The translations under genes were made by a program, and so were the position numbers. From assembly GCA_021812165.1 (NCBI GenBank), contig JAKAOO010000003.1, positions 1 through 48,616 of the forward strand: 48,616 nucleotides of DNA. Reading direction: 5' to 3'. Under the pieces are notes generated by a model. It ran no database searches, was not told the DNA's origin, and worked only from the letters and a program-made list of their open reading frames with translations. This stretch comes from Pseudomonadota bacterium. Its GTDB lineage: Bacteria; Pseudomonadota; Alphaproteobacteria; ATCC43930; CGMCC-115725. This document shows positions 9,235-17,275 of the stretch, one piece after another (position 1 is the stretch's first letter; every line of letters begins with the position of its first letter).

Positions 9235-10536
9235 CTATTCGTAGATCGGGAACTGAGCCGCGAGCCCCTCGACCTCGGCGCGCACGCGATTTTCGGTTGC
9301 CGGAGCGTCCTGCGGCCGCCGCGATGCCGCGCGCAGAACCTCGACGATGAAGCGCCCGATTGCGGCAAACTCGTGCGGGCCGAAACCGCGCGTCGTCATT
9401 GCCGCCGACCCCAAGCGGATGCCGGAGGTGACGGTTGGCTTTTCCGGGTCGAACGGGATTCCATTCTTGTTGCAGGCGATGCCGGCGCGCTCCAGGCTTT
9501 TTTCCGCGTCGGCCCCCTTGAGCGTGAGGGGGCGCAGATCGACCAGAACGAGATGCGAATCGGTTCCTCCCGAAACGATTTCGAGCCCTCCTTCGGCAAG
9601 GCTCGCGGCGAGGATGCGGGCGTTCGCGACGACCGCCTCCGCATAATCGCGGAAAGAGGGTTGGAGCGCTTCGCCAAAAGCCACCGCCTTCGCGGCGATG
9701 ACGTGCATCAGAGGGCCGCCCTGCACGCCCGGAAAGACGGCCGCGTCGATGCGCCGGGCCATTTCTTCGTCCTCGCAGAGGATGAAGCCGCCGCGCGGCC
9801 CACGCAGAGTCTTGTGCGTGGTGCTCGTGACGAGGTGAGCATGCGGGAAGGGGCTCGGGAACACCCCGCCCGCGACTAGGCCGGCGAAGTGCGCCATATC
9901 GACCATAAGACAGGCGCCCGCGGCATCGGCGATCGCGCGGAAGCGCGCGAAATCGATGGTGCGGGGGTAAGCGCTGCCCCCGGCGATGATGAGCTTCGGT
10001 CGGCGGCTTAGAGCGAGACGCTCGACCTCGTCGTAATCGATCCGCGCGTCCTCGCGCCGAACCCCGTAGGAGAGGGCGTCGAACCATCTCCCCGAGATAT
10101 TGGGTCGCGCCCCATGCGTCAGGTGTCCGCCGGCCGAGAGCGACATGCCGAGGATCGTGTCGCCGGGCTTGAGGAGCGCAAACAGAACCGCCTCGTTCGC
10201 CTGTGCTCCCGAATGCGGTTGAACATTGGCGAAACCGCAGGAAAAGAGCCTCTTTACACGCTCGATCGCGATGTTCTCCGCGACGTCGGCAAAGGCGCAG
10301 CCTCCGTAATAGCGGCGGCCGGGATACCCTTCGGCATATTTGTTGGTGAGAATCGAGCCTTGAGCCTCGAGCACCGCCTTTGAAGCAAAGTTCTCACTCG
10401 CGATCAGCGCGATCTGCTGCGCCTGGCGGGCGCGCTCGCCCGCGATCGCCGCGGCAATTTCCGAATCGGCGGCAGCAAGAGGATCGGAAAAGAAGCCGGT
10501 GGCGGAAGTGCGGGAAGCTTGCAACGCACGGTCCAT
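9235..10536 (-). CDS. glyA: Serine hydroxymethyltransferase
   Basis: A 433-residue PLP enzyme interconverting serine and glycine with tetrahydrofolate, supplying C1 units. The motifs are clear: [31 protein letters not shown], and the PLP-lysine segment [13 protein letters not shown]. Its C-terminal [12 protein letters not shown] and [10 protein letters not shown] are typical. It is the first gene of the minus-strand operon leading to nusB. ATG 10536 gives the usual family length. Confidence 0.97.
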   Translation of the reverse strand: MDRALQASRTSATGFFSDPLAAADSEIAAAIAGERARQAQQIALIASENFASKAVLEAQGSILTNKYAEGYPGRRYYGGCAFADVAENIAIERVKRLFSCGFANVQPHSGAQANEAVLFALLKPGDTILGMSLSAGGHLTHGARPNISGRWFDALSYGVRREDARIDYDEVERLALSRRPKLIIAGGSAYPRTIDFARFRAIADAAGACLMVDMAHFAGLVAGGVFPSPFPHAHLVTSTTHKTLRGPRGGFILCEDEEMARRIDAAVFPGVQGGPLMHVIAAKAVAFGEALQPSFRDYAEAVVANARILAASLAEGGLEIVSGGTDSHLVLVDLRPLTLKGADAEKSLERAGIACNKNGIPFDPEKPTVTSGIRLGSAAMTTRGFGPHEFAAIGRFIVEVLRAASRRPQDAPATENRVRAEVEGLAAQFPIYE

Positions 10537-10841
10537 GGATCATCCGTTTTACATGCGAAGAGAGGAAAGCGAGGCTTCATTCGAACTCACGCGCAACCTA
10601 TACCAGATTTCGACGCACGCCGCCAGCCAGCTACCACAGCTCGGAGAAGGGCCTGCCGGCGCCGTTTCCGGCCCATGCCGCGCCGGAAGTACGGCGAAAC
10701 CCCTCCGGGCCACCGCCAGCCTTTCGCCCGCCGCATCCGGCTTCACATTTTCTATAAGATTTCACAAGTTTCGGTTGACAGAAGAAACCCCTGCGTTTAT
10801 GGCCTCACCAGTCGAATCTCTGTGAACGACCGAGGCGAAAA
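10537..10841. other. Intergenic region between divergent glyA and mucR
   Basis: A 305-bp divergent control region. No credible small gene was found. Its right part (from about 10740) is AT-richer and holds a perfect TTGACA box. Promoters for both genes must lie here. Confidence 0.6.
10775..10803 (+). promoter_or_regulatory. Candidate sigma-70 promoter of mucR
   Basis: TTGACA (10775-10780) is a perfect -35 box. A 17-bp spacer leads to TATGGC (10798-10803), a weak -10 with three matches. The mucR start codon lies 38 bp downstream. Confidence 0.45.
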
Positions 10842-11309
10842 ATGGCGGAGACGGCGGCGCCAAGGCTGGCGGGGGAAGAGCTTTTGCGGATGACCACCGA
10901 AGTGGTGGCGGCCTATGTCAGAAACAACCTGCTGCCGCCTGGCCAATTGTCTGAGGTCATCAGCACCGTCTACAAATCGCTGCGCGGCCTCGGAAGCCAA
11001 GGCGGCGACGCCCATGCGGAGCCGCCGAAGCCCGCGGTGGCAATCCGCAAATCCATCACGCCCGATTATCTGGTCTGCCTCGAAGACGGCAAGAAGCTGA
11101 AGATGCTGAAGCGCCACCTGCGCTCGACGTATCATATGACGCCCGACGAATACCGCGCGAAATGGGGGCTCGGAGCCGATTATCCCATGGTGGCGCCGAA
11201 TTACGCCCAGCAACGTTCGCAATTTGCCAAGAAGATCGGCCTCGGGCGACCGTTGGGGAGAGGCGCGGCGCGCAGAGCGGCCACAGCAAGCTCGGCCGCC
11301 AAGCGATAG
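10842..11309 (+). CDS. mucR: MucR/Ros family zinc-finger transcriptional regulator
   Basis: A 155-residue regulator of the alphaproteobacterial MucR/Ros family, which controls exopolysaccharide, motility and cell-cycle genes. The N-terminal half carries the oligomerisation region (ELLRMTTEVVAAYVRNN). The zinc-finger region starts SITPDYLVCLEDGKKLKMLKRHL and continues to H; ligands are Cys, Asp (in place of a second Cys, as usual in MucR) and two His. TPDEYRAKWGL follows. The tail is Ala/Arg-rich. Gene symbol by family resemblance; genomes often carry several paralogues. Confidence 0.92.
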   Translation: MAETAAPRLAGEELLRMTTEVVAAYVRNNLLPPGQLSEVISTVYKSLRGLGSQGGDAHAEPPKPAVAIRKSITPDYLVCLEDGKKLKMLKRHLRSTYHMTPDEYRAKWGLGADYPMVAPNYAQQRSQFAKKIGLGRPLGRGAARRAATASSAAKR

Positions 11310-11475
11310 CGTTCTCTCGACTGCGCGCGTCCTGCGGGCGACCCGGCACGGACGAGGAATTCCTTAGTCTTCGGCGTCCGAAGAGAAGTGCCCGGTCAGG
11401 CCTCTTTCGGAACTCCGGACATCCGCGTCTCTCGTCTCGGCCGGGACGACGGCCTTTGCCGGACGAGCCGCCGCG

Positions 11476-11691
11476 TCAGCGCCCCTTCCTGCGGACCGGT
11501 TCCGGCCCAAGCGGTTCTTCGCGCACCAGTTCCCTTACCATTCCAGGGCACCAGCGCGGGGTTTTCGGATAGCACGCGATGATCCTGCCGTCGCCGGGGT
11601 AGGCATCCGAGAAGATGACGTGGAAGCAATAGGTCGCAAAAGCGCCGTCGTTTCGGGCGAGGCAGCGGCTGCAATCATTCGCGATTTTCAT
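11476..11691 (-). CDS. Small Cys-containing hypothetical protein
   Basis: A 71-residue ORF starting at ATG 11691 with an AAAAGG ribosome-site-like sequence about 9 nt upstream. The N-terminal part has a CSRC pair (residues 8-11) and further Cys at 22, 40 and 48, plus aromatic and acidic residues, and does not look like a GC-driven shadow frame. The C-terminus is charged (VREEPLGPEPVRRKGR). I do not recognise the family; metal binding is possible from the Cys spacing. It lies in the 513-bp stretch between mucR and the convergent phosphoribosyltransferase gene; the rest of that stretch shows nothing else. Confidence 0.45.
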   Translation of the reverse strand: MKIANDCSRCLARNDGAFATYCFHVIFSDAYPGDGRIIACYPKTPRWCPGMVRELVREEPLGPEPVRRKGR

Positions 11692-11822
11692 CGCCGGGCC
11701 TTTTGATCAGAGGAGCGCCACAAAGGGCTGGCCGCGACGATCACCAGGATCGTGTGTCGCGCGACGCGACCGTACACGAACCCTATTACAACCAGGCATA
11801 GATGTCACCAAAATTGCCGACG

Positions 11823-12953
11823 CTACCCGCGAGGCGCTCTTCTCAGCAAAAACTCGCGCCCGGCCTTGACCATCGGATTGCCGTCATACGCGACGATATC
11901 GGCCGTGGCGTAGGTCTCCTCCCAACGCTCCGGCAGGTAGGAGCCGGTTCCGATGACATCGATAGGCGCGTTCGCCGCCGCCATCATCCGACATTTCGCC
12001 GGGCCAAAACCCGAGCTGGCGACGATCCTGACGCGAGGAAAGCCCGCTTCGTCGAGGCCCTGGCGCAGGTGCCAGATCGCCGCAGCCGAAGAGCCGGTGC
12101 CGACGAGATAGCGCAGTTCCTCGTCGCTTCTATAGCCGCGCGTCGCCTGCGGCGCATGTCGTTCGAGAACCTCGTAAGAACCGGCAAGGTTGAGTCCCTC
12201 GGCGTAGCGCGCGCCGGGCGTGTCGATGCGCACGGCGAGCCGCCCGGCGGCGGCGAGATCGGGAAAACGGCGCGCAACCGCGATCGAATCGCTGACCTCG
12301 CGGCCAAAATAATCGTTGAGGACGGTCAAAGGCTCATCCGGGAAGGTCTCGTAAAACATCTCGGCCGCTTTGACCGTCGAGCCGGCATAACCGATGAGGG
12401 CGTGAGGCATCGTCCCCAGCCCCTTTTTTTGGCCGAAAAAGTGGGCTGTGGCGGCCGCCGCACAGCCGATGAAACCCACCGCACCCGCGCGGCGGCGCGC
12501 CTCAGCCGAGCCGACCGAGGCCGCATAAGCCATCATCGCCGCCATCTCGGCGCCGGCGCAGTGCCGCGCATCCATCGCGAGAAACGCCACTTTCGGCAAT
12601 TCGGCGCACATCGCGGAAGCGTTGTAGGCCGCCACGCATGCCGGCCCGAGCTTTTGCAGCAACACGGTTTCGAGGTCGACGAGATGGTAGAGAGAGCCCG
12701 TCACATAAAGGATGGATTCTCCGGCACCGACGAGACTGCCTTCGGGAAAAACGAGATCGATTTCGAATCGGGTGCCGCGCGCTTTCGCCTCTTTTTCGAG
12801 AAATTCGATGGCGAGGCGCGGGGTCGAAAGAACCGGCCGGCGCAAAAAGACGGCGTAGGTGGCCTCGCGGTCGCCGCAACGGCCGACGATGGTCTTGGTT
12901 TTGAGGAAATAGGTGTCGGTCCTCGCCGACAGCGGCACCTCCTCGCCAGCCAT
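11823..12953 (-). CDS. pncB: Nicotinate phosphoribosyltransferase
   Basis: A 376-residue enzyme of NAD salvage, making nicotinate mononucleotide from nicotinate and PRPP. Recognisable segments are LSARTDTYFLKT at the N-terminus, AMDARHCAG with the catalytic-type His region, FIGCAAAATAHFFG, RIDTPGARY, IVASSGFG and DVIGTGSYLP near the phosphate-binding end. It resembles the short archaeal/alphaproteobacterial form. ATG 12953 has a GAGGTG site 6-9 nt upstream; GTG 12977 overlaps the aroG stop (GTGA) and is a real alternative. It is directly downstream of aroG on the same strand, so cotranscription is likely. Confidence 0.87.
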   Translation of the reverse strand: MAGEEVPLSARTDTYFLKTKTIVGRCGDREATYAVFLRRPVLSTPRLAIEFLEKEAKARGTRFEIDLVFPEGSLVGAGESILYVTGSLYHLVDLETVLLQKLGPACVAAYNASAMCAELPKVAFLAMDARHCAGAEMAAMMAYAASVGSAEARRRAGAVGFIGCAAAATAHFFGQKKGLGTMPHALIGYAGSTVKAAEMFYETFPDEPLTVLNDYFGREVSDSIAVARRFPDLAAAGRLAVRIDTPGARYAEGLNLAGSYEVLERHAPQATRGYRSDEELRYLVGTGSSAAAIWHLRQGLDEAGFPRVRIVASSGFGPAKCRMMAAANAPIDVIGTGSYLPERWEETYATADIVAYDGNPMVKAGREFLLRRAPRG

Positions 12954-12973
12954 AGCCGTCACCTCACGAGGCC

Positions 12974-14356
12974 TCACGAGGCCGCCCGCAGCTCGCGCTG
13001 GCTACCCGTGCGTTCCGCTTTGATCGCGTCGGCGAGTTCGAAAGCAAGCTCGATCATCTGGCTCGCGTTGAGCCGCGGGTCGCAATGGGTGAAATAGCGC
13101 TCGCCCACCGATGCCTCGCTGATCGCCTGGGCGCCGCCAATGCACTCGGTGACGTTTTGCCCCGTCATCTCGCAATGGATACCCCCGGCATAGGTCCCTT
13201 CAGCCCCATGAATCGCGAAGAACCGTCGCACCTCCGCCATGATCCGGTCGAACGGGCGCGTGTTGTAGCCGTTCTTGAGCGTGATGCGGTTGCCATGCAT
13301 CGGGTCGCAGCACCACACGACGCTGCGGCCTTCGCGCCTCACCGCCCTCAGGAGCGGCGGCAGCTTTGCCTCCACCTTGTCGGCTCCCATGCGCGTGATG
13401 AGCGTCATGCGGCCCGGCTCGTTTTCCGGATTGAGCCGGTCGATCAGCCGGATCAGATCATCGGGTTCGAGCGTCGGCCCGCACTTCATGCCGATCGGAT
13501 TTTCGATCCCGGAAAGGAATTCGGCATGGGCGCCGTCGGCCTGGCGCGTGCGGTCGCCGAGCCAAAGAAAATGGGCCGAACAATCGTACCAATCTCCCGT
13601 CGTCGAATCGATGCGGGTCAGCGCCTCCTCGTAGGCGAGGAAGAGCGCCTCGTGGCAGGTGTAAAACTCGGTCTCGCGGATTTGCGGCGTCGTCTCGGAG
13701 GTGAGGCCGCACGCCGCCATGAAGTCGAGCGTCTCGGTGAGGCGATCGGCAAGTTCGCGATAGCGCTCGCCTTGCGGCGAACCGGCGACGAAATCGAGGT
13801 TCCAGGCGTGAACGCGATGGAGATCGGCATAGCCGCCTTGCGCAAAGGCGCGCAGAAGGTTGAGGGTCGCTGCCGCTTGGCTGAAAGCCTCGAGCATGCG
13901 TTCCGGATCGGGGCGGCGCGCGTTCTCGTCGAACTCCATGCTGTTGATGATGTCGCCACGGTAGGAGGGGAGGGTCACGCCGCCCCGCGTTTCGGTTTCG
14001 GAGGTGCGGGGCTTCGCGAACTGACCGGCCATGCGGCCGACCTTGACCACCGGGCAGGCGGCGCCAAAGGTCAGGACCGCGGCCGCCTGCAACAGCACCT
14101 TGAAGCTGTCGCGGATGTTGTTCGGATGGAATTCGGCAAAGCTTTCGGCGCAATCGCCGCCCTGCAACAAAAACGCGTTCCCTTCCGCGACTGCGGCGAG
14201 CCGCTCTTTGAGACGGCGCGCTTCCCCGGCAAAGACGAGCGGTGGGAAACGCCGCAGCCTCTCCTCGACGCGCGAGAGCGCCGCGGCATCGGAATATTCC
14301 GGAACCTGCCGGATCGGCATGGCGCGCCAGCTGTCCGGAGACCAACCTTTCTTCAT
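12974..14356 (-). CDS. aroG: Class II 3-deoxy-7-phosphoheptulonate (DAHP) synthase
   Basis: A 460-residue plant-type DAHP synthase, condensing phosphoenolpyruvate and erythrose 4-phosphate at the entry of the shikimate pathway. Class II features include [25 protein letters not shown], the SYRGDIIN segment, WCCDPMHGN and [17 protein letters not shown]. It is not homologous in sequence to E. coli AroF/G/H, so the symbol is used for function only. ATG 14356 ([11 protein letters not shown]) fits the family N-terminus; a GTG four codons upstream is less likely. A strong promoter lies upstream. Confidence 0.95.
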   Translation of the reverse strand: MKKGWSPDSWRAMPIRQVPEYSDAAALSRVEERLRRFPPLVFAGEARRLKERLAAVAEGNAFLLQGGDCAESFAEFHPNNIRDSFKVLLQAAAVLTFGAACPVVKVGRMAGQFAKPRTSETETRGGVTLPSYRGDIINSMEFDENARRPDPERMLEAFSQAAATLNLLRAFAQGGYADLHRVHAWNLDFVAGSPQGERYRELADRLTETLDFMAACGLTSETTPQIRETEFYTCHEALFLAYEEALTRIDSTTGDWYDCSAHFLWLGDRTRQADGAHAEFLSGIENPIGMKCGPTLEPDDLIRLIDRLNPENEPGRMTLITRMGADKVEAKLPPLLRAVRREGRSVVWCCDPMHGNRITLKNGYNTRPFDRIMAEVRRFFAIHGAEGTYAGGIHCEMTGQNVTECIGGAQAISEASVGERYFTHCDPRLNASQMIELAFELADAIKAERTGSQRELRAAS

Positions 14357-14396
14357 AGAAACCCTCACGAAGGCCCGACGAGCGGGAGATGGTCGG

Positions 14397-14426
14397 TTTA
14401 TATGAGCAAACGCCCGGCGAGGTCAA
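14397..14426 (-). promoter_or_regulatory. Candidate sigma-70 promoter of aroG
   Basis: On the minus strand, TTGACC (14426-14421), an 18-bp spacer and TATAAA (14402-14397) form a strong promoter, with the aroG ATG about 40 bp further on. It overlaps the 3' arm of the hairpin noted at 14412-14450. Confidence 0.6.
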
Positions 14427-14450
14427 AAGACGCAACTCGTCCCGCCGGGC
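14412..14450 (-). terminator. Hairpin downstream of the Fic/Doc-like gene
   Basis: GCCCGGCG (14412-14419) pairs with CGCCGGGC (14443-14450), an 8-bp GC stem with a loop of about 23 nt. On the minus strand only a short, impure T-stretch follows (GTTTGCTCAT). It may terminate the upstream gene, but the long loop makes it weak. Confidence 0.35.
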
Positions 14451-14465
14451 CGTCCGCGCTCGGCG

Positions 14466-14822
14466 CTACCCTCTAACGACGAAACGACGCAAAGCCCCGA
14501 CGAGATCCTCTTCAGTCAAGCGGCGCTCGACCAGATCGATGATCCGCTCAGCCCAGGGGAGCGTATCTTCGACGGCCAAGTCGTGACCGTTGACCCCCAG
14601 GAACTCTACCATTGCTACGAAAGACGCGCGCTTGTTGCCTTGCGCGAGCGCGTCGCAAAACCCGTTCAGATAAGCGGTTGCTTGAATGAGCCGAGAGCGT
14701 CTTTCGTCGAATTGCGCCCGCAGGAGAGCGAGCTCCTTGTCTCGCAAGTCCCCCGAAGTCAGAGCGCCCATCAGCGCTGCGAGCGGCTCATCGTGTCGCG
14801 AAAAGTCGATGGTCTCCGACAT
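14466..14822 (-). CDS. Fic/Doc-like protein lacking the catalytic histidine, orphan
   Basis: A 118-residue protein whose second half resembles the Doc (death-on-curing) branch of the Fic fold: a helix, then GNKRASFVAMVEFLGVNG, then LTEEDLVGALRRFV, close to the C-terminal helix of Doc. The normal Fic motif HPFxDGNKR is here DALAQGNKR, so the catalytic His and the Mg-binding Asp are absent while the phosphate-anchoring GNKR is kept. Doc phosphorylates EF-Tu; this protein probably cannot. No phd-like antitoxin is next to it: the 102 bp on its upstream side hold no credible gene. ATG 14822 has only a weak ribosome site. Confidence 0.6.
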   Translation of the reverse strand: MSETIDFSRHDEPLAALMGALTSGDLRDKELALLRAQFDERRSRLIQATAYLNGFCDALAQGNKRASFVAMVEFLGVNGHDLAVEDTLPWAERIIDLVERRLTEEDLVGALRRFVVRG

Positions 14823-14924
14823 TTGTTCGAACCGCGTTCACGGCGCATCGATAACGGCGTCCAACATGCCGAATGTGCGACTGCGGCGCGGCGTCCGCAA
14901 GATGCGTCCCGTTCGCGCTCGCCC

Positions 14925-16298
14925 CTACTCCGCCGCCATCTTTGGGCGCACCGATTTCTCGCGCATGGTCACGAATTCTTCGGCCGCGCTCGGGTGGATG
15001 CCGACGGTTTCGTCGAACTGGCGCTTCGTCGCGCCGCATTTGATCGCGATCGCCAGACCCTGAACGATCTCGGGAGCGTCGGGGCCAAGCATATGGCAGC
15101 CCAAGACGCGGTCGTTACGAGGGTCGACGACAAGCTTTATCAGCGTCTTTTCACCGCGTCCCGAAAGCGTGTTCTTCATCGGTCTGAAACGCGTCATGTA
15201 GACGTCGACCTCGCCGACTTCGCGCCGCGCACTCTCTTCGGAAAGGCCGACGGCCCCAATCGGCGGCCGCCCGAAGACGGCCGAAGGAACATTTCGGTGA
15301 TCCATTACGATCGGGTTGTTGTTGAAAAGAGTTTCGGCGAGGGCGCGGCCTTCGGCGATCGCCACCGGGGTCAGATTGAGCCGGTCGGTCACATCGCCGA
15401 CCGCATAAATGTTGGGAACGCTCGTCTGCGACCACTCGTCGACGACGATCGCGCCCTTGTCGTCGAGCGCGACGCCGCTCTCGGCAAATCCCATCTTCGC
15501 CGTGTTCGGCCACCGCCCCGTCGCGTAGAGGACGAGATCGGCGGCGAATTCTCTGCGGTCCGTGGTTACGACGCGGCAGCCCTCTTTCGCCTTTTCGATC
15601 TGCGCGACATGGGTGCGGGGGTGGATCTCGATGCCGCGCGCGCGCATCTCCTCTCCAAGCGCCACGCGGATGTCGTCGTCGAAGCCGGAAAGCAGCTCGG
15701 GGCGGCGGATCAGCTCGACGACCTTGGCGCCGAGATTGTTGAATATCCCCGCGAATTCGACCGCGATATAGCCGCCGCCGACGATGACGACGCGCCGGGG
15801 CAATTCCTTCAGATCGAGCGCCTCGTTGGAGGAGATGACGTGCTCGATGCCGGGAATATCGGGAAAGACGGGACGGGAACCGGTAGCAATGAGGATGTTC
15901 TCGGCCGTGCAGCGGCGCCCTTCGACCTCGACGGTGTGCGGATCGACGACAACCGCCCGCCCCAAAAGAAGCTCCGCGCCCGCCTCGCCCAGCATGCGGA
16001 TATAGATTTCTGAGAGCCTTTCGATCTCTCGGTCCTTGGCGGCGATGAGCTCCGGCCAGTCAAAGCTCGGCGGAGGCACCTCCCAGCCGTACCCCGCGGC
16101 ATCGGCAAAAGCCTCGGCGAACTCGGCGCCGTAAACGAGGAGCTTTTTGGGGACGCAGCCGCGGATGACGCAGGTGCCGCCGACCCGGCTCTCTTCGGCG
16201 ATCGCGACGCGGGCACCGTAGCTTGCGGCGCGCCGCGAGGCGGCAACCCCTCCCGAACCCGCACCGATGGTGAAAAGATCGAAATCGTAGCGCGGCAT
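14925..16298 (-). CDS. gor: Glutathione-disulfide reductase
   Basis: A 457-residue class I pyridine nucleotide-disulfide oxidoreductase keeping glutathione reduced with NADPH. FAD-binding GAGSGGVAASRRAA is at the N-terminus, the redox-active pair is in GGTCVIRGCVPKKLL, the NAD(P)-binding GGGYIAVEFAG is central, and the C-terminal active-site segment is VGIHPSAAEEFVTM with the catalytic His-Glu. SSA-type IGVHPTAAEE endings distinguish this family from lipoamide dehydrogenase. ATG 16298 (MPRYDFDLF) is preferred because a TGGAG site lies 8-9 nt upstream; the ATG at 16313 contains that site. Confidence 0.95.
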   Translation of the reverse strand: MPRYDFDLFTIGAGSGGVAASRRAASYGARVAIAEESRVGGTCVIRGCVPKKLLVYGAEFAEAFADAAGYGWEVPPPSFDWPELIAAKDREIERLSEIYIRMLGEAGAELLLGRAVVVDPHTVEVEGRRCTAENILIATGSRPVFPDIPGIEHVISSNEALDLKELPRRVVIVGGGYIAVEFAGIFNNLGAKVVELIRRPELLSGFDDDIRVALGEEMRARGIEIHPRTHVAQIEKAKEGCRVVTTDRREFAADLVLYATGRWPNTAKMGFAESGVALDDKGAIVVDEWSQTSVPNIYAVGDVTDRLNLTPVAIAEGRALAETLFNNNPIVMDHRNVPSAVFGRPPIGAVGLSEESARREVGEVDVYMTRFRPMKNTLSGRGEKTLIKLVVDPRNDRVLGCHMLGPDAPEIVQGLAIAIKCGATKRQFDETVGIHPSAAEEFVTMREKSVRPKMAAE

Positions 16299-16475
16299 AA
16301 AAGAAGACTCCATTCATCCGATATGGCGCCGCCTCTCGTTGTCATAAAGATCGCCCCGCCGCAAGGGCCCTCAATCGGCCTTGCGTGGCGGGCTGAAAGG
16401 ACGCCGCTCGCCTTGCTCCTGCGCGTCGGCACTCCGGCCGCCGCCGCCAACCGGCGGTCACCCGCATCGCATCCA

Positions 16476-16506
16476 TTGATGTGGACCAAGCCCTGGTCCA
16501 TATAGC
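16476..16506 (+). promoter_or_regulatory. Candidate vapBC promoter with dyad operator filling the spacer
   Basis: TTGATG (16476-16481) and TATAGC (16501-16506) could be -35 and -10 boxes. The 19-bp spacer is exactly the perfect dyad TGGACCA-AGCCC-TGGTCCA (16482-16500). The antitoxin start lies 38 bp downstream. A dyad in this place suits autorepression by the VapBC complex. Confidence 0.5.
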
Positions 16507-16544
16507 GCCGAGGCTTGTGCAGTGACAGAGGATTGGGTTGGGCG

Positions 16545-16802
16545 ATGCGAATTTCGGTCACCGCGGCGAAGGCGCAGTTGACTGAGTTGGTCCGCCGCGC
16601 GGAAGCGGGGGACGAGGTTGTTCTGACGCGCCATGGTCAGCCGGCGGTGACGCTCGTTCCCGTCAAGAAAGCTGTCGATCGAGAGGCGCGCCGCCGCCTC
16701 CTCGACGAGGTTCAGGCATCGGCGGCGCTCAAGGCAACCGCCGGCGAATCGGCCGCACGCAGCCAGGACTTTCTATACGATGAGCAAGGCCTGCCGCGAT
16801 GA
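16545..16802 (+). CDS. vapB: Type II antitoxin, Phd/YefM-like (VapB role)
   Basis: An 85-residue antitoxin. The N-terminal DNA-binding region MRISVTAAKAQLTELVRRAE and GDEVVLTRHGQPAVTLVPV are typical of Phd/YefM antitoxins that partner PIN-domain toxins. The C-terminal part (about 50-85) is charged and probably binds and neutralises the toxin. Its stop overlaps the toxin start in an ATGA junction, the usual coupling for this operon type. ATG 16545 follows a GGGTTGGGCG stretch. Confidence 0.88.
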   Translation: MRISVTAAKAQLTELVRRAEAGDEVVLTRHGQPAVTLVPVKKAVDREARRRLLDEVQASAALKATAGESAARSQDFLYDEQGLPR

Positions 16803-17182
16803 TGGCGGTTGATACCTCGGCGCTGATGGCGATCCTGTTGCGCGAGCCGGATGCAGAGCGCTGCAAGGCCGCTCTCGCGGCGGAGGCCGAGCTGGTGATT
16901 TCGGCCGGTACCGTCGCCGAGGCGCTGATCGTTGCGGCTCGGCGAAAGGTCGGCGAAGAAATGAATCGGATGATCGACGGCCTTGGCTTCGACGTGCTGC
17001 CGGTCACCGCCGCAGGCGCGCGGCGGATTGCCGGCGCTCATGCTCGATGGGGGCGAGACGCCCACCCCGCCGGTCTCAATTTCGGCGACTGCTTTGCTTA
17101 CGAGATCGCCGCCGAGCACGCCTGCCCCTTACTCTATGTCGGCGACGATTTCGCGAAAACCGATCTCAAAAGCACTCTTTAG
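16799..17182 (+). CDS. vapC: PIN-domain ribonuclease toxin VapC
   Basis: A 127-residue PIN-domain endoribonuclease. The acidic active-site residues are visible: Asp in MMAVDTSALMAIL (D5), Glu in TVAEAL (about 40), Asp in NFGDCFAYEIA (about 98) and Asp in YVGDDFAKTDL (about 116). Members of the family cleave initiator tRNA or rRNA and are held in check by the upstream antitoxin. Nothing suggests inactivation. The pair lies between gor and gabD, both on the other strand, as an independent module. Confidence 0.92.
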   Translation: MMAVDTSALMAILLREPDAERCKAALAAEAELVISAGTVAEALIVAARRKVGEEMNRMIDGLGFDVLPVTAAGARRIAGAHARWGRDAHPAGLNFGDCFAYEIAAEHACPLLYVGDDFAKTDLKSTL

Positions 17183-17275
17183 AAGAGGCACTCGACCGCA
17201 AGGAAGGCCAGGGGGCTCCCGGAGGACCGCGATCTGTTCCGCGCCCTCTCGGAACCCTTGGGGCGCCGTTACGAT

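Noticed and set aside
11802-14476. Two long plus-strand frames of 431 and 463 codons
   Set aside because: They mirror pncB and aroG on the other strand and show no recognisable domains or coherent composition.
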